From assembly GCA_000310025.1 (NCBI GenBank), contig FN648897.1, forward strand, positions 1 through 23,419: a DNA stretch of 23,419 nt. The letters run 5' to 3'. Below are positions 9,001 through 18,100 of this stretch, piece after piece. A program made the position numbers and the translations under genes. Numbering within the stretch: the first letter of the stretch is position 1; each line of letters begins with the position of its first letter. The stretch comes from Ectocarpus siliculosus (Eukaryota; Sar; Phaeophyceae; Ectocarpales; Ectocarpaceae). Below the pieces are notes generated by a model that was not told where the DNA came from, searched no databases, and worked only from the letters and a program-made list of their open reading frames with translations.

Positions 9001-11019
9001 ACAATCCATCAGCGCACCCCCGGAAACGAGCCATGACAAAGCTGAGGAAACATCGAGAGGAACTTGTGCCAAAACACGACACTCTCTCGTCGAAATGGTG
9101 CGTTTACATTTGTGTAGATACACAAAGGAACGCCCGTCCAGAATGACACGCATGTTGCATATGTAACCGCCCCCTCGCGATGCAGCACGACCTTCAGTAA
9201 TCCTGTCGTTACACAACACACTAGTTGTGGGAACCAGTGCACGAGTATTTTGAGTAACGTGGTATACCTCTGCAGGACGACGACCGCCGGGTATTGCACG
9301 CTAGGGTTCAGTTGGAGGCTGTACGGGGGGGCGTGTGGACGCCAAGGGTTATAACAAGTAGCGATCTGGCATACCTTTGCATTGGCGGTGTTTTAACAAC
9401 GTCCAAATGGCCGAGCCCTCCAACAGGACACGTCCTGATAGCCGTGATGTTCCACTGCCCCGTTCGCGCGGGACGGTGCGGTGGTGGACGTCCGCTTGAG
9501 TCTGGAACCCTGCCCTGCATGATTAAACAATTGTACAGAGATGATAATCAACCATCTGTGTCTTGGCAGGTAGTACCATGAAGACATTAACACGCGTAAG
9601 GCTGTACTTTGCTCTTGTTCTAAAGCCTTGAAGGTACATCCCCGTACAGTACCACACTAATGATGTGCACCAAGTGCAGTCTGCCGGATTCTTATCTCCG
9701 AGAGAAAGTTTTACAGGGTGGGTTCCATGTGTGTTTTATAATTCCGGTCGTCCCTCCGTCCAGCTGACCATGATTGCCACGAGACGCGAGGCCGTACTTG
9801 GAGGCGTCATAGTGCTGCGATCTCGTGACTGAGTGCGTTCATTCCGTGCGGCCGCACCACTCGTGATATATTTGTTTTACAACAGGAATCGCGACTAACG
9901 CTGTGTGTGTGCAAACTACCACAAGATTCACGCAACATTGGTACTGACCCCACGTGTACCAAGACAATCCCCGACGTTGAAAACCTCCACTCCGCTGTTG
10001 AGTTTACAATCTCTATGGGTCATATACTGTGCAGCGGATGAGGTTTCATAGTTTCCCGACCAAGTGTGTACGGTAGGCTAAGGCTTTCTCATAGTAGCGT
10101 TCGAGTTCTGTCCACTGTGTACGACGACGACAGGAACGCTTGTAAACACAAAATAAACGGCTTGGCATTGACCGCCAAAAATCGGGTCATGATATCGTGT
10201 TCTATCCGAGGGGCACTCTGCTGACGTGCAACAAAAAACTTGGACAACATGAATTCGGCGTACAGGTACAGGCACACTGTAGGCCAACCAGCAGGGACCA
10301 CAACACGTCATCAGTTACGTATTAGCGTAGTCAACCGCCTGACAATGGAGCGTGTAATGATTCAGCCACGTTGGAGATCCTCACCTGGTGGTGGCCTGTT
10401 CGATGGCGACGTGGTCCAAGAAATTGGTACAGAAGATAGCATGCCCCGATTTGTTCGCTATGAAGGGAGGAAGGTCACCATCGGACCACGCATTGTGGAG
10501 ATGCCAGTCACACTGCCCGCCATCGTACACACCATGTACCACTCGCTTGTCGAACATGTAACGTGTCCCACATCCGAATCTACATGTCTTCACTATGTTC
10601 CACGCCGGGTAGCAATCCTCTTTCGCGTATACTGTTGCCCATTTAGACCTTACTACGAGGGCACGACCGCAGCATCTGGTCCTCTCCGATGTGAACGTTC
10701 GCGACAAGTACTGTGGACGCGAACCCTCGGCGGGTCGGGGGAATGAGGCGCCCATCGCCGTCGGAATATCTTCGAGCGGGGATCGATCAAAAACATCCAC
10801 AATGCAGTCGTACTGCGCGGAAGTTAGACTAAAGTTGTCACGGAATCTCCGTTCGAAGAGTCTGCTGAGTGTCACGCTCTCCGGCCCCCCCTCTTCCGTG
10901 AAGCGCATGTGGTTGTGCTGGCGAAGATGCTGCAAGAGCACGATCATGTCCGTGTCGGAAGTACCATGGAATAGGCCGTTGACGGCGGTGATCCTGTGTA
11001 GGTCCGCGAACAGTGTCAT
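5906..11019 (-). CDS. KDZ-superfamily DNA transposase with cysteine clusters, multi-exon
   Basis: The enzyme is predicted to cut and paste a KDZ DNA transposon, using an RNase H-fold catalytic core. Exons I can place on the minus strand are 11019-10385, 8621-8297, 7944-7717, 7505-7260, 6921-6767 and 6036-5906 (stop 5908-5906). Every junction from 8621 onward is phase-consistent: AG|GTGAGC to CAG|GT, AG|GTACAT to CAG|TA, CG|GTGAGA to AAG|CT, CG|GTAAAG to CAG|GC. Domain order is a CxC5-like cluster, a linker, a CxC6-like cluster inserted after an AVCDG motif, FYDRGC, VDRFH, RWNSSRAESSNS, then a helical C-terminus. The likely acidic triad is Asp of AVCDG, Asp of YDRGC and Glu of RAESS (inference from family). 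No stop or frameshift occurs in the placed exons. At least one exon between 10384 and 8622 is needed to bring the phases together and is not firmly placed. The start at 11019 is the first ATG of the open exon. Confidence 0.85.
6767..6921 (-). CDS. KDZ transposase exon: VDRFH to catalytic glutamate
   Basis: The acceptor GCAAG|C restores the Arg of VDRFH across the intron. The exon continues HH...C...CSP, then RWNSSRAESSNSIL. The 'N(S/T)S..E..NS' motif is the most conserved KDZ block, and its Glu (codon 6791-6789) is the predicted third catalytic residue. The donor is CACG|GTAAAG, leaving one base. Confidence 0.87.
7260..7505 (-). CDS. KDZ transposase exon: second catalytic aspartate (YDRGC)
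   Basis: The exon encodes TWSCGIMAG, then an EGDTEVASALDDIW helix, then GILFYDRGCK and NIVDR. 'CG.i', 'v...L...w' and 'YD..C' are successive landmarks of the KDZ core. The Asp of YDRGC (codon 7339-7337) is the predicted second metal ligand. The donor CG|GTGAGA splits the Arg codon of VDRFH. Confidence 0.85.
7717..7944 (-). CDS. KDZ transposase exon: second half of CxC6-like cluster
   Basis: The acceptor GTCAG|G completes the split Arg of RFCTYH. The exon then reads HMCNITDPPCP and SLVCAFHRPWE, which gives the 'FC..H......C...C....C...HR..E' signature seen in KDZ-associated CxC6-like domains. The donor AATAG|GTACAT at 7717 is chosen because it is the one that joins in frame with the next exon. 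An alternative donor, GAG|GTGGGC, lies just upstream but breaks the frame. Confidence 0.78.
8220..8240. repeat. (CCCA)n microsatellite inside a KDZ intron
   Basis: About four to five CCCA units lie in the intron between 8296 and 7945. Confidence 0.85.
8297..8621 (-). CDS. KDZ transposase exon: linker and first half of CxC6-like cluster
   Basis: The acceptor is GAACAG|GA and the donor CAAG|GTGAGC. The exon encodes 107 whole codons. A hydrophilic helical linker (NNWKGLLTELDILLEDI) leads into HECRLCC, then GAVCDGLTAVRRPKC and YGCADDLC. The CDG aspartate (codon 8376-8374) is the probable first catalytic acid. The cysteines open a zinc-binding cluster that continues in the next exon with RFCTYH. 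Confidence 0.82.
8622..10384 (-). other. Unresolved internal part of the KDZ gene
   Basis: Exon 1 leaves two bases over and the exon at 8621 needs one preceding base, so at least one intervening exon of length 2 modulo 3 is required. A 53-base candidate at 10012-9960 (ATAG acceptor, G|GTACAC donor) fits both phases and encodes SGVEVFNVG. Another open stretch at about 9640-9515 encodes ALRVLMSSWYYLPRHR, resembling the 'R..L..A...Y.L' linker of KDZ proteins. Neither is secure. Confidence 0.3.
10385..11019 (-). CDS. KDZ transposase exon 1: CxC5-like cysteine cluster
   Basis: This exon has 211 codons plus two bases. Residues about 115-121 read RCCGRAL and residues 145-154 read TCRFGCGTRY, matching the C..C-x(n)-C..C...Y layout of the CxC5-like cluster associated with KDZ transposases. 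It is followed by PFIANKSGHAIFCTNFLD, which resembles the 'P-F...S....F...FL' segment that follows the cluster in relatives. The exon ends at CCAG|GTGAGG, a strong donor, in phase 2. The ATG at 11019 is in good context, but an upstream exon cannot be excluded. Confidence 0.75.
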
Positions 11020-12642
11020 CGTCTTGACAACGGACGAAACGTACGATACCTGTAATAGCGGACGCGCAACAGTATATGTCCATCATTTCTCTGTGTCGTG
11101 GACGTTTAATGCGCGAAGAAGATGACTGTGGCGAGCGGCCCCTACATAGAACAAGGTAGGCGGAACCTGTGTTCCGCAAGCATTTTCGTCGGTTGGGTGC
11201 CATTTCCTCCCCTGGACCCTCGTAATCTCCTTGAGAGGTCAACCGTTTGCAACACGATTGGACGCCTACCTACTTGCAGGTCCTGCGGACAAGCACGTAA
11301 TAAATCGTCGCTGGATTGACCCCGAACGGTGGGAGCTGGGATCGTTAGGAAAACATTCAGCCGCGAAGCACCGCACCAAGCCGAAGGGGGTAAAGTGTGG
11401 TTTGAATGCGAATACATACGTTGCGTGAACCGCGGTCCGAAGGCACAGCTTTTCTGTCATGTCCGGGGGCTGTTCCACTTGATACTTAGATGTATTCAAA
11501 AGCCATGTTTGGGTTTCTACATGTCACATGGCCTGTTCGTATTGGTTCGGGGCGGTGACCTTCGAGATAAGCGTTCGAGCGCGTGGGTGGAGGTGTACTG
11601 CCGCTGTGCGTCATCGGGGTTTTGTGGCCGGGTAAGACTCAGACTCAATTCGCGTACTTGCGCCGCGCTTTAGGCCGTCGTCGCAAAGCCGTCTGCCCCG
11701 CATGCTGTTGCTGCTACTGCTGTGTCGTCCGGAAGCCGGTAGGTATAGCCATGCGCCAGGTGTAACCTGGCGGGTTTTTGGTTGTGTTGAGTGGCGAGAA
11801 CCGACTGCTGCCCAAACAAACGGTATCAAATTCCTTAGGGTTAGTGGTGGGCACACCTACCTGTACCAGCGAGAAAACCGTCGAGGACGTGTACGCCTAC
11901 TGCCTACTACTGCGCGTTAGGCTCGCCTCGCCTTCGTAGGGGCGCAACTAAAATAAACAAGTTTAAAGCTTGGCGCGAAGCGCGCACAAGATCGGTCGGA
12001 GAGATACACGCAGATGTTACCAGTTATTGATGCAGGCTCACAGACCAGGTCAACACTGCCGCTGCACACGCTCATACCTCACCCAACACGACGAGTCAGC
12101 CGTGTACGCAGGACTGCTGCAGTTTGGCAGCGCGGGGACGAGTGAGTGTGTTTTATGTTGTGGACGAATCTGTCTCTCGGGAACTAGCCGCGATATCTGC
12201 TGCTCCTCCTGCTGCTGCTGCCGCCGCTCTGTGTCTGTGCACCTTATTTTGTCGACCTTGCGGTCGTACCTGAGGCGTAGGGCTCTGGAAATCGCCACCG
12301 ACGTCCCTATGTGTGTTTTTGGTCGCCATTGGCCGACAGCGTGTGTAAATCTCGTTGTCTCTCTGTTTTCGGATGCGGCTGTTGTGGGTCAAAAGAATAT
12401 CGGCAACCGGACAGACGGGCGAAGTATTTATTGACTCGGGTGTCCTTGATTCACTCGCTTATCCGCTGCTAGCCGAAGGCAACGGGTTTCGAAAATCGGT
12501 CTCGATGCTTCGTGTGATTTATTCATTAGGCCGCCCTTGTCCCGCGGAAATGCGTACAGATCAGGGTCGGGCGTGTTACGGATGCATCTGTGTATACATA
12601 GTAAGCTCAAAAGACCGGCCCGTATATATGTTTCGGGTCATG

Positions 12643-12666
12643 CAGCAGCAGCAGCAGCAGCAGCAG
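12643..12666. repeat. (CAG)8 microsatellite
   Basis: Eight uninterrupted CAG units follow a TCATG. CTG-rich stretches also occur near 11702-11720, 12200-12222, 13140-13160, 13388-13412 and 18332-18348, so CAG/CTG expansion is general in this DNA. Confidence 0.95.
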
Positions 12667-12977
12667 AGTCGCCTCCCTCGCTGGCGGTGCTGCCGACAGC
12701 AACCAACCGTCTCTGACAGTAGTCGAATCCGACCGCGTATTATGCGTACCTTTGGCTGCCCTTCGTCCCCCACCGTCTCGTGTGCTGCTGTGCTGGTTTT
12801 CTCGTGTGTCGTCTACGAGTTTGATGTGCTCCTGCTGCTGTGCTACATAGGTCTTCGGAGGATTCCCGCTCGTCGTTGCCCATCAACCAGTAATATACAT
12901 GTGATTGGTTGGAGGACCGGTATCTACCCCGTCCTACAGCTGTAGTGCCCATACTAAAACTACTCCGTTGTCCTAAA

Positions 12978-13451
12978 ACAGTTCTTCCGTATAAAAAAAA
13001 AAATCTTCCTACTACACTAGTATTGCCCTTCGAATGTGTCCGGTTCCGCGCATTGTGGGGATGGCTCCCCGGGATCGTCAAGGTTTTGTACCTGCGCCGC
13101 GCTATTGATTGTCTTCGCAAGAGCCGCATCCCCTGTCTGCTGTTGCTGATGCTGCTACTGGTTTTATCGCGCCGAAGTCATGGGCCATCAATGACTTTTG
13201 TGCCTGTTGCGAGCGGTATCTACACCCCTTGGTTCTATTATACCTCATTCTTCCGTAGTATAAAAAGTAGTATTGCCCTTCGTATGGGTCCGGTTCCGCG
13301 CGTTATGGGGATGGTTCCCCGGGATCAACCACGTTTTGTACCTGCGCCGCGCTGTTGTTTGTCTTCGCAATGGCCGTATCCCCTGTCTGCTGTTGCTGCT
13401 GCTGCTACTGGTCTTATCGCGCCGAAGTCATGGGCCATCAATGACTTTTTT
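12978..13451. repeat. Diverged tandem duplication, about 250-bp period
   Basis: A segment starting TTCTTCCGTA near 12978 and ending CATCAATGACTTTT near 13201 recurs from about 13250 to about 13450. The core from TAGTATTGCCCTTCG to the end matches at roughly nine positions in ten. A GGTATCTAC word about 65-75 bases upstream of the copies (12916 and 13215) suggests the unit starts earlier, so the whole unit is probably longer than the well-matched core. Confidence 0.85.
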
Positions 13452-13618
13452 TTGTGTCTGGTGCATGATGTATTGTACCAGTAATATGAACACCCGTCAT
13501 GTATAAACAGCAGTCTAGACCGATTACTTCCTCCTTCGATGAAGTTTGGAATACTCGAGATGAGCTCGGACAGAAGAACGTACTGAGTAGAGAGGACGGA
13601 GCGGTTTATAATGTGAAG

Positions 13619-13651
<33 letters not shown>

Positions 13652-13655
13652 CAAC
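13619..13655. repeat. (ACA)n microsatellite, about 11 units
   Basis: An uninterrupted ACA/CAA run. On the minus strand it produces meaningless poly-Cys and poly-Val translations. Confidence 0.95.
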
Positions 13656-13717
13656 ATAGATAATTCATGCCTGACCAAGCCTGCCCGTTTATTTTGGCGG
13701 GAACGCCTGGTTGCCGC

Positions 13718-13802
13718 CCTACATGTGCTTCGATTCGGCGCAGATATATGCTGTGCAACCCTACATGTGGTTCGAATTCGGCGCAGATATATGCTGTGCA
13801 AC
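13718..13802. repeat. 42/43-bp tandem duplication
   Basis: Copy 1 (13718-13759) and copy 2 (13760-13802) both run from CCTACATGTG through CGGCGCAGATATATGC to GTGCAAC. They differ by one substitution and one inserted base. Confidence 0.93.
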
Positions 13803-14600
13803 TGCTGTATCTCCATGCACCGAGGACGGATTGAGCCCATGGAATCAGTTGTGGTGGCTCGGGCGGATACTTCATATCGAATGCACAAACAAGTCTTGTA
13901 CATACTGCAGTTAGGTGCCGCAATGGAGCAAGGGGTAGTAGAGTGCACCGAAACGGAGTGACGCGTCCACGTGTCCCAACTTCAATACGAGATGAAATGC
14001 CGTTGGATGATGGGTAGACGAACGCAGAGGTCGAATGAACACAGCTGTAAGTTGGTCTGTAACGAGCACATCATATCCGACGTACAGCAGGCGGATCGAC
14101 GTTGTCCTATATATGTAGCCTCTCCGTAGTCCGCCTAATAATCTACCAATCACGGTTTATTTGTCTCGGACGCTCATCATACGGTTGAAACTAGTTATTT
14201 AGTTGAGACGTGTACAATCACGTGTATTGGGCCTACGTCTGAATATCTTGGCATGCGTTTCGCCGGCTTGTCGCATACATCCCCGGCCCTCGGCTACAGC
14301 ACTCACCAGTTTGTTGGCGATGACCCCACGTCAGGCCCGTCGTCACAGGTAGGCTTTTATGTTTGTGTATTTCTTGTTCCTCTGTGTTCGCTGGACGTAG
14401 GTTTTGTAGTCTGACGTCGCCCTCCTGTCCAACTGCAACTGCTCATGAAGATGGGGGCGCCGTGAAATGAAATAGTGGTACGTAAGTACATACATAGCGA
14501 GCGTACAGTACAACATGTATTGATTGGTCCCAGCAAGATTGGTCCGGTCACCAGCAATGGAAGCCTATTTGCCGACCACCGGAATACCAACCATCCAACT

Positions 14601-15189
14601 ATGTCAGCAGACCTTGATCATCGGGTGGAGAGCGTCACTACTACTGCGTCTAGGGTCGATGTCGGACTTAGGGGCCTCGTTAGCTTCGTCGCCACTTCAA
14701 TTACGCACGACTTTCAATATGCGCGTCGTAGCGAGGACCCAAACTCCCAGACGGTCGGATTGGATGCGCAATTTAGACTTGTCGATTGTGTCCCGAGTGA
14801 TCGCGCGGGTCGGGCGGTTCTGACATTCGTGAAGGAAGCCTTGAGTCAGGTGCGCGTCACCGGGACTGTGACACTAGTGAACGGGCAGAACATCTCGCGC
14901 AGGGATCAGCTGCTGATGCGGATTCACCGTATTTTACCGACGGAATCAGGAGCGGATGAGGGCAGTTCCGTGGACACCTTTGTTGCACGGGTCGCGCACC
15001 TCGGGCTTGAGAGGCTTTGCGGTGGTCAAGTGGAACTAGAAGACTTCCGGCTTAGTGAACATGACTTGAGCGACATGGGAGCGATTATTGAGAAGACTAG
15101 AGCCGTAGAGCGCCAGGAGCCTCGCCCCAGCCAAGCTGCTCAGACTACAGCACGTACAGCCCCGGCCTCCTTGGGTGCTCGAACCCGAT
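14601..15189 (+). CDS. Unknown gene, exon 1: globular N-terminal region
   Basis: The exon has 196 whole codons of mixed, well-balanced composition with helical and strand-like stretches (RAVLTFVKEALSQVRVTGTV, DTFVARVAHLGLERL, EHDLSDMGAIIEK). This is the longest non-repetitive open frame in the window apart from the transposase exon. The donor CGAT|GTGAGA leaves one base, which the next acceptor (CCCCAG|CT) completes to a Ser codon. A GTG-initiated extension to 14475 is possible by frame, but ATG at 14601 is the first standard start. Confidence 0.7.
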
Positions 15190-18100
15190 GTGAGATGTCT
15201 TTCTGTGGCGTATTTTCTTCATGCTCGTTGCACCATTGCGAGTTTCGTAACGAACAGTTTGTGTACAGCATAATCGCGAACACTATTATCGTAGTTAGGG
15301 CGGTGACGGTACCAGACTAGACACCGTTGTTTGCTGGTCCTGACCGGGTGATGTTTAAGGAGCACGGGATCCTTTTAGCTGCGGTACGATGCAACATTGA
15401 CGTATGTGGGCTCCGTATGCGATTGATTTGTAAACTAAAGAAAAATATTGTATCCGCTCTCCCCAATCTCTTCCCGAAATCTTTCCTTCGTTTGTGTTCA
15501 TACCCCAGCTAGTTCTAGGCGGTCGATACGCGACTCGGCCGGGGACTCTGCTTCCCCGGCGTTGGCGCCCAACGCGCCGTCAGTCACTACCCGTTCTAGA
15601 ACGGCAGCGCCTGTACTCCGCAGCTCTGGCGCGAGCGCTGGGACGGACGTGTCGATACGGGGCGATTCCGGGGGGGGGCAACCATTCACCTCTCCAGCTG
15701 ATACAAGAACCAACGGTCGACGTCGAGAGCAGCAATATTCGGGGTCCTCCTCAGGAGTGGCTCCCCTTTCCGCTACCGACGCACAGTCATTACGCACAGC
15801 TCCACTACCGAGGCACCACCCCACTGTCGGGCCACGCGTTACGGATTCCGCGAGCGAACGGGCTGAGCGGCGCGCGGCGGGAGAACGAACGTCACTCGCC
15901 GCACAAAGAGAGAGGGCTGATAGCCTACGAGCGGCACTCGCAGCTTCCAGCGCGAACGAAGCAGGTGGCGGGAGCAGGGCAGACAGCGACACCAGGGTTG
16001 TACAGGCGGGCAGGCTTGCGGTGAGCAGGCTGGTAGCGGGCACTATTGATATTCTCCTGTACATGTAGGTCACTCGTCGAAAGACGCGACGGTTGCAAAA
16101 AGTGCAAGCACAAACAAGCATGTAGGATTAGTTTTTGCGTTTTAATTTTTACGTTGAGCCTAGCAATTAATCTACGAATGCATCTCTATGTTTAGGAAAA
16201 GAGTCTGAGACAGGTTTGCAACGTTTGCTTAGTGCTGGACGCGAACCATTGGCACGCATATCGTCACACGTCCGCAAACTGATTTGCCGCCCGTCAGTTT
16301 ACCCGTACCAACATCCCGGCACCCGACTGCCGGCATTTACGTAAACATGGGTTAGATCGCGTTTTCCCTCCAAACGATTGGATCTGAAAAGCGAGGATGC
16401 ACATCTATCCCGTTTGATACCCTACGTATTTCGCCACATCGTGATAATAACCTTTCGTAATGGGTTGGGGGTTGTCCCTTGCAGTCTCTACTTCCTGGGC
16501 GACGCGAAGGAGGTCCCGCGGGCATCCCAAGCGATGAGACCCCGGCGGCACAAGCGCAAGGAATGCAGGACGAGGCAGAGGTACCGAACAACCCACCCGC
16601 CGCCCCGTCGGTGAGTTACATGTACGATGGCCGCAATTTTGGAGTTCCCGTGGCAGCCAATCGAGCATAGGTGGACTTTTCGTTCCTCCGTCGAGGCCTA
16701 TGATAAGAAGGATGTTTGTTCGACCTGAACATGCGCTTCGCTAGGTTTAGAACAGGTATTCGCTGTGTAGTCGTGGGCCCATGCGATGTACCGTGCGTTA
16801 GTCTATACGTGTGTATGGACGAAGGCCCTCTAGTCTAGGTCAGAACGGAAATTCAAACGAGCACTTACTGCTGTCCGTTGAACGCATAGACTACACCATC
16901 GCGAGGCGCCGCCGCTTGTCGTTTGTGTATCCGTCCGCACGGTGCCCGGTGTAAAACGTTCCGATTGTCACCGTCTGTGACCATACCTTCTGTCGAGTCT
17001 ATCTGTATCCTTCTTATAGCGTGGGGTTGACATTCGCACCCCCCATCTATTGACCACCCCGGTGTCGATGTATTTTGATAGGTATGGCGTTGCTCTTCTT
17101 CCCGACCTCGCGCGTACGCAAATCCATACCATGTTGACTTCATTGTACTTCCCGAGGCGAAGCCTGTCTCTTGGGGCGCGCCAGTCGCGCAGACCACGAA
17201 AGCATACAACATACGCGCAGACCACGAAAGGGACCCTCGTTTTAACCACATATACATATATACAACGACGACCACGACCACGACCACGACCACGACAACA
17301 ACGGCCTACAAAATTTTGTTTTATAGGTACAGATATATATACATGTACGTACGATACACACAGTCCTTTACACCCGCGAGACCGATCGACAAAGATCGTT
17401 TACTGCACAACGAAGAGGATGCCGAAATGAGGAGGTGTGTTCATCTGAGTACTGGCCCTGCTCCAACCTCCGACGCCGCCGTTCGACACGGGAGTGTCGT
17501 TGTTCGTGTTTCGTAGTTACTGCGGGTGTGTGTGTGCCGGGGGGGGTTGGGTGGGTACCACTAATGCAACGTAGTGGACGTAGATGGGGCACCGTTCATA
17601 TTGTCTCCGCAATCCTCCGTCTTAACGGGCAGGTCACATCAAATGAGCAAGGTTCGGTGGTTGCGCCCGTGGGAACGTCCACCGGAAGTATCTTCGCACC
17701 CCCGGCGCTAGGAGAGCAGAACGGCTCGGACTTAGTGGATTCCAACAACGCCGCCATGTCCCCGGTGAGTTGGTTCTTTTTTCACGCTAGCTCGGCGTCA
17801 TTTGCCCCTCCTCCGTGTGTTCCATGTGTACAACAAGTTCAGACAAAGGACATGTCTTGGGGTTTTTTCTTTTAATAACAAAATTTAACGCGATGTCGAT
17901 GTCCAAATGAGGAGCGATACGGAAAGGCCCACCGCTATTACCAGAAACGGCCCCTCTTCGGGCAATGCGCGTGTGGTCTCGCGTCACCCGCGGGACCACG
18001 GCCACCCACGCCCGAAGAGGCCTTGAACGTTTGTGTCGTCAAGTAACCTTATGAAGAAGGCTGTGCTTTGGGGGTGGGTATACATGTGATCGTAGTTCGA

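Larger units (their letters stand above)
11020..14600. other. Divergent intergenic region between transposase and plus-strand gene
   Basis: About 3.6 kb separate the ATG of the minus-strand transposase from the ATG of the plus-strand gene, so both promoters and 5' leaders should lie here. I see CAG and ACA microsatellites, a roughly 200-base tandem duplication and a 42-base tandem duplication. Open frames of 154-207 codons (for example plus 11970-12434, plus 12355-12945, minus 13325-13948) run through these repeats, giving poly-Gln, poly-Cys or poly-Leu stretches, and are not convincing genes. No core promoter could be assigned. Confidence 0.5.

Noticed and set aside
10338-10384. A 46-base intron joining KDZ exon 1 to AVDYANT
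   Set aside because: It is much shorter than all other introns here, and the phase does not give the AVDYANT frame.
12355-12945. 196-codon plus-strand open frame with poly-Gln
   Set aside because: The poly-Gln comes from the (CAG)8 microsatellite; the flanks have no domain and no splice-compatible partners.
13325-13948. 207-codon minus-strand open frame
   Set aside because: It runs through the (ACA)n repeat (poly-Cys) and across the tandem duplications, so it is a by-product of repeats lacking stops.
14475-14600. Upstream extension of the unknown gene from GTG
   Set aside because: It requires a non-ATG start in a eukaryotic gene; the ATG at 14601 is in frame and sufficient.
15498-16121. 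207-codon antisense frame opposite exon 2 of the unknown gene
   Set aside because: It is an antisense shadow of a GC-rich Ser/Ala/Arg coding exon; the plus strand has matching splice sites and phases, the minus strand does not.
16865-17293. Minus-strand frame with NVLHRAPCGR, resembling the VLHRDQ of the dioxygenase
   Set aside because: The shared 13-base word is short, the iron-binding Asp is absent, and no GSH or distal His motif follows. The frame also contains a poly-Val microsatellite artefact.
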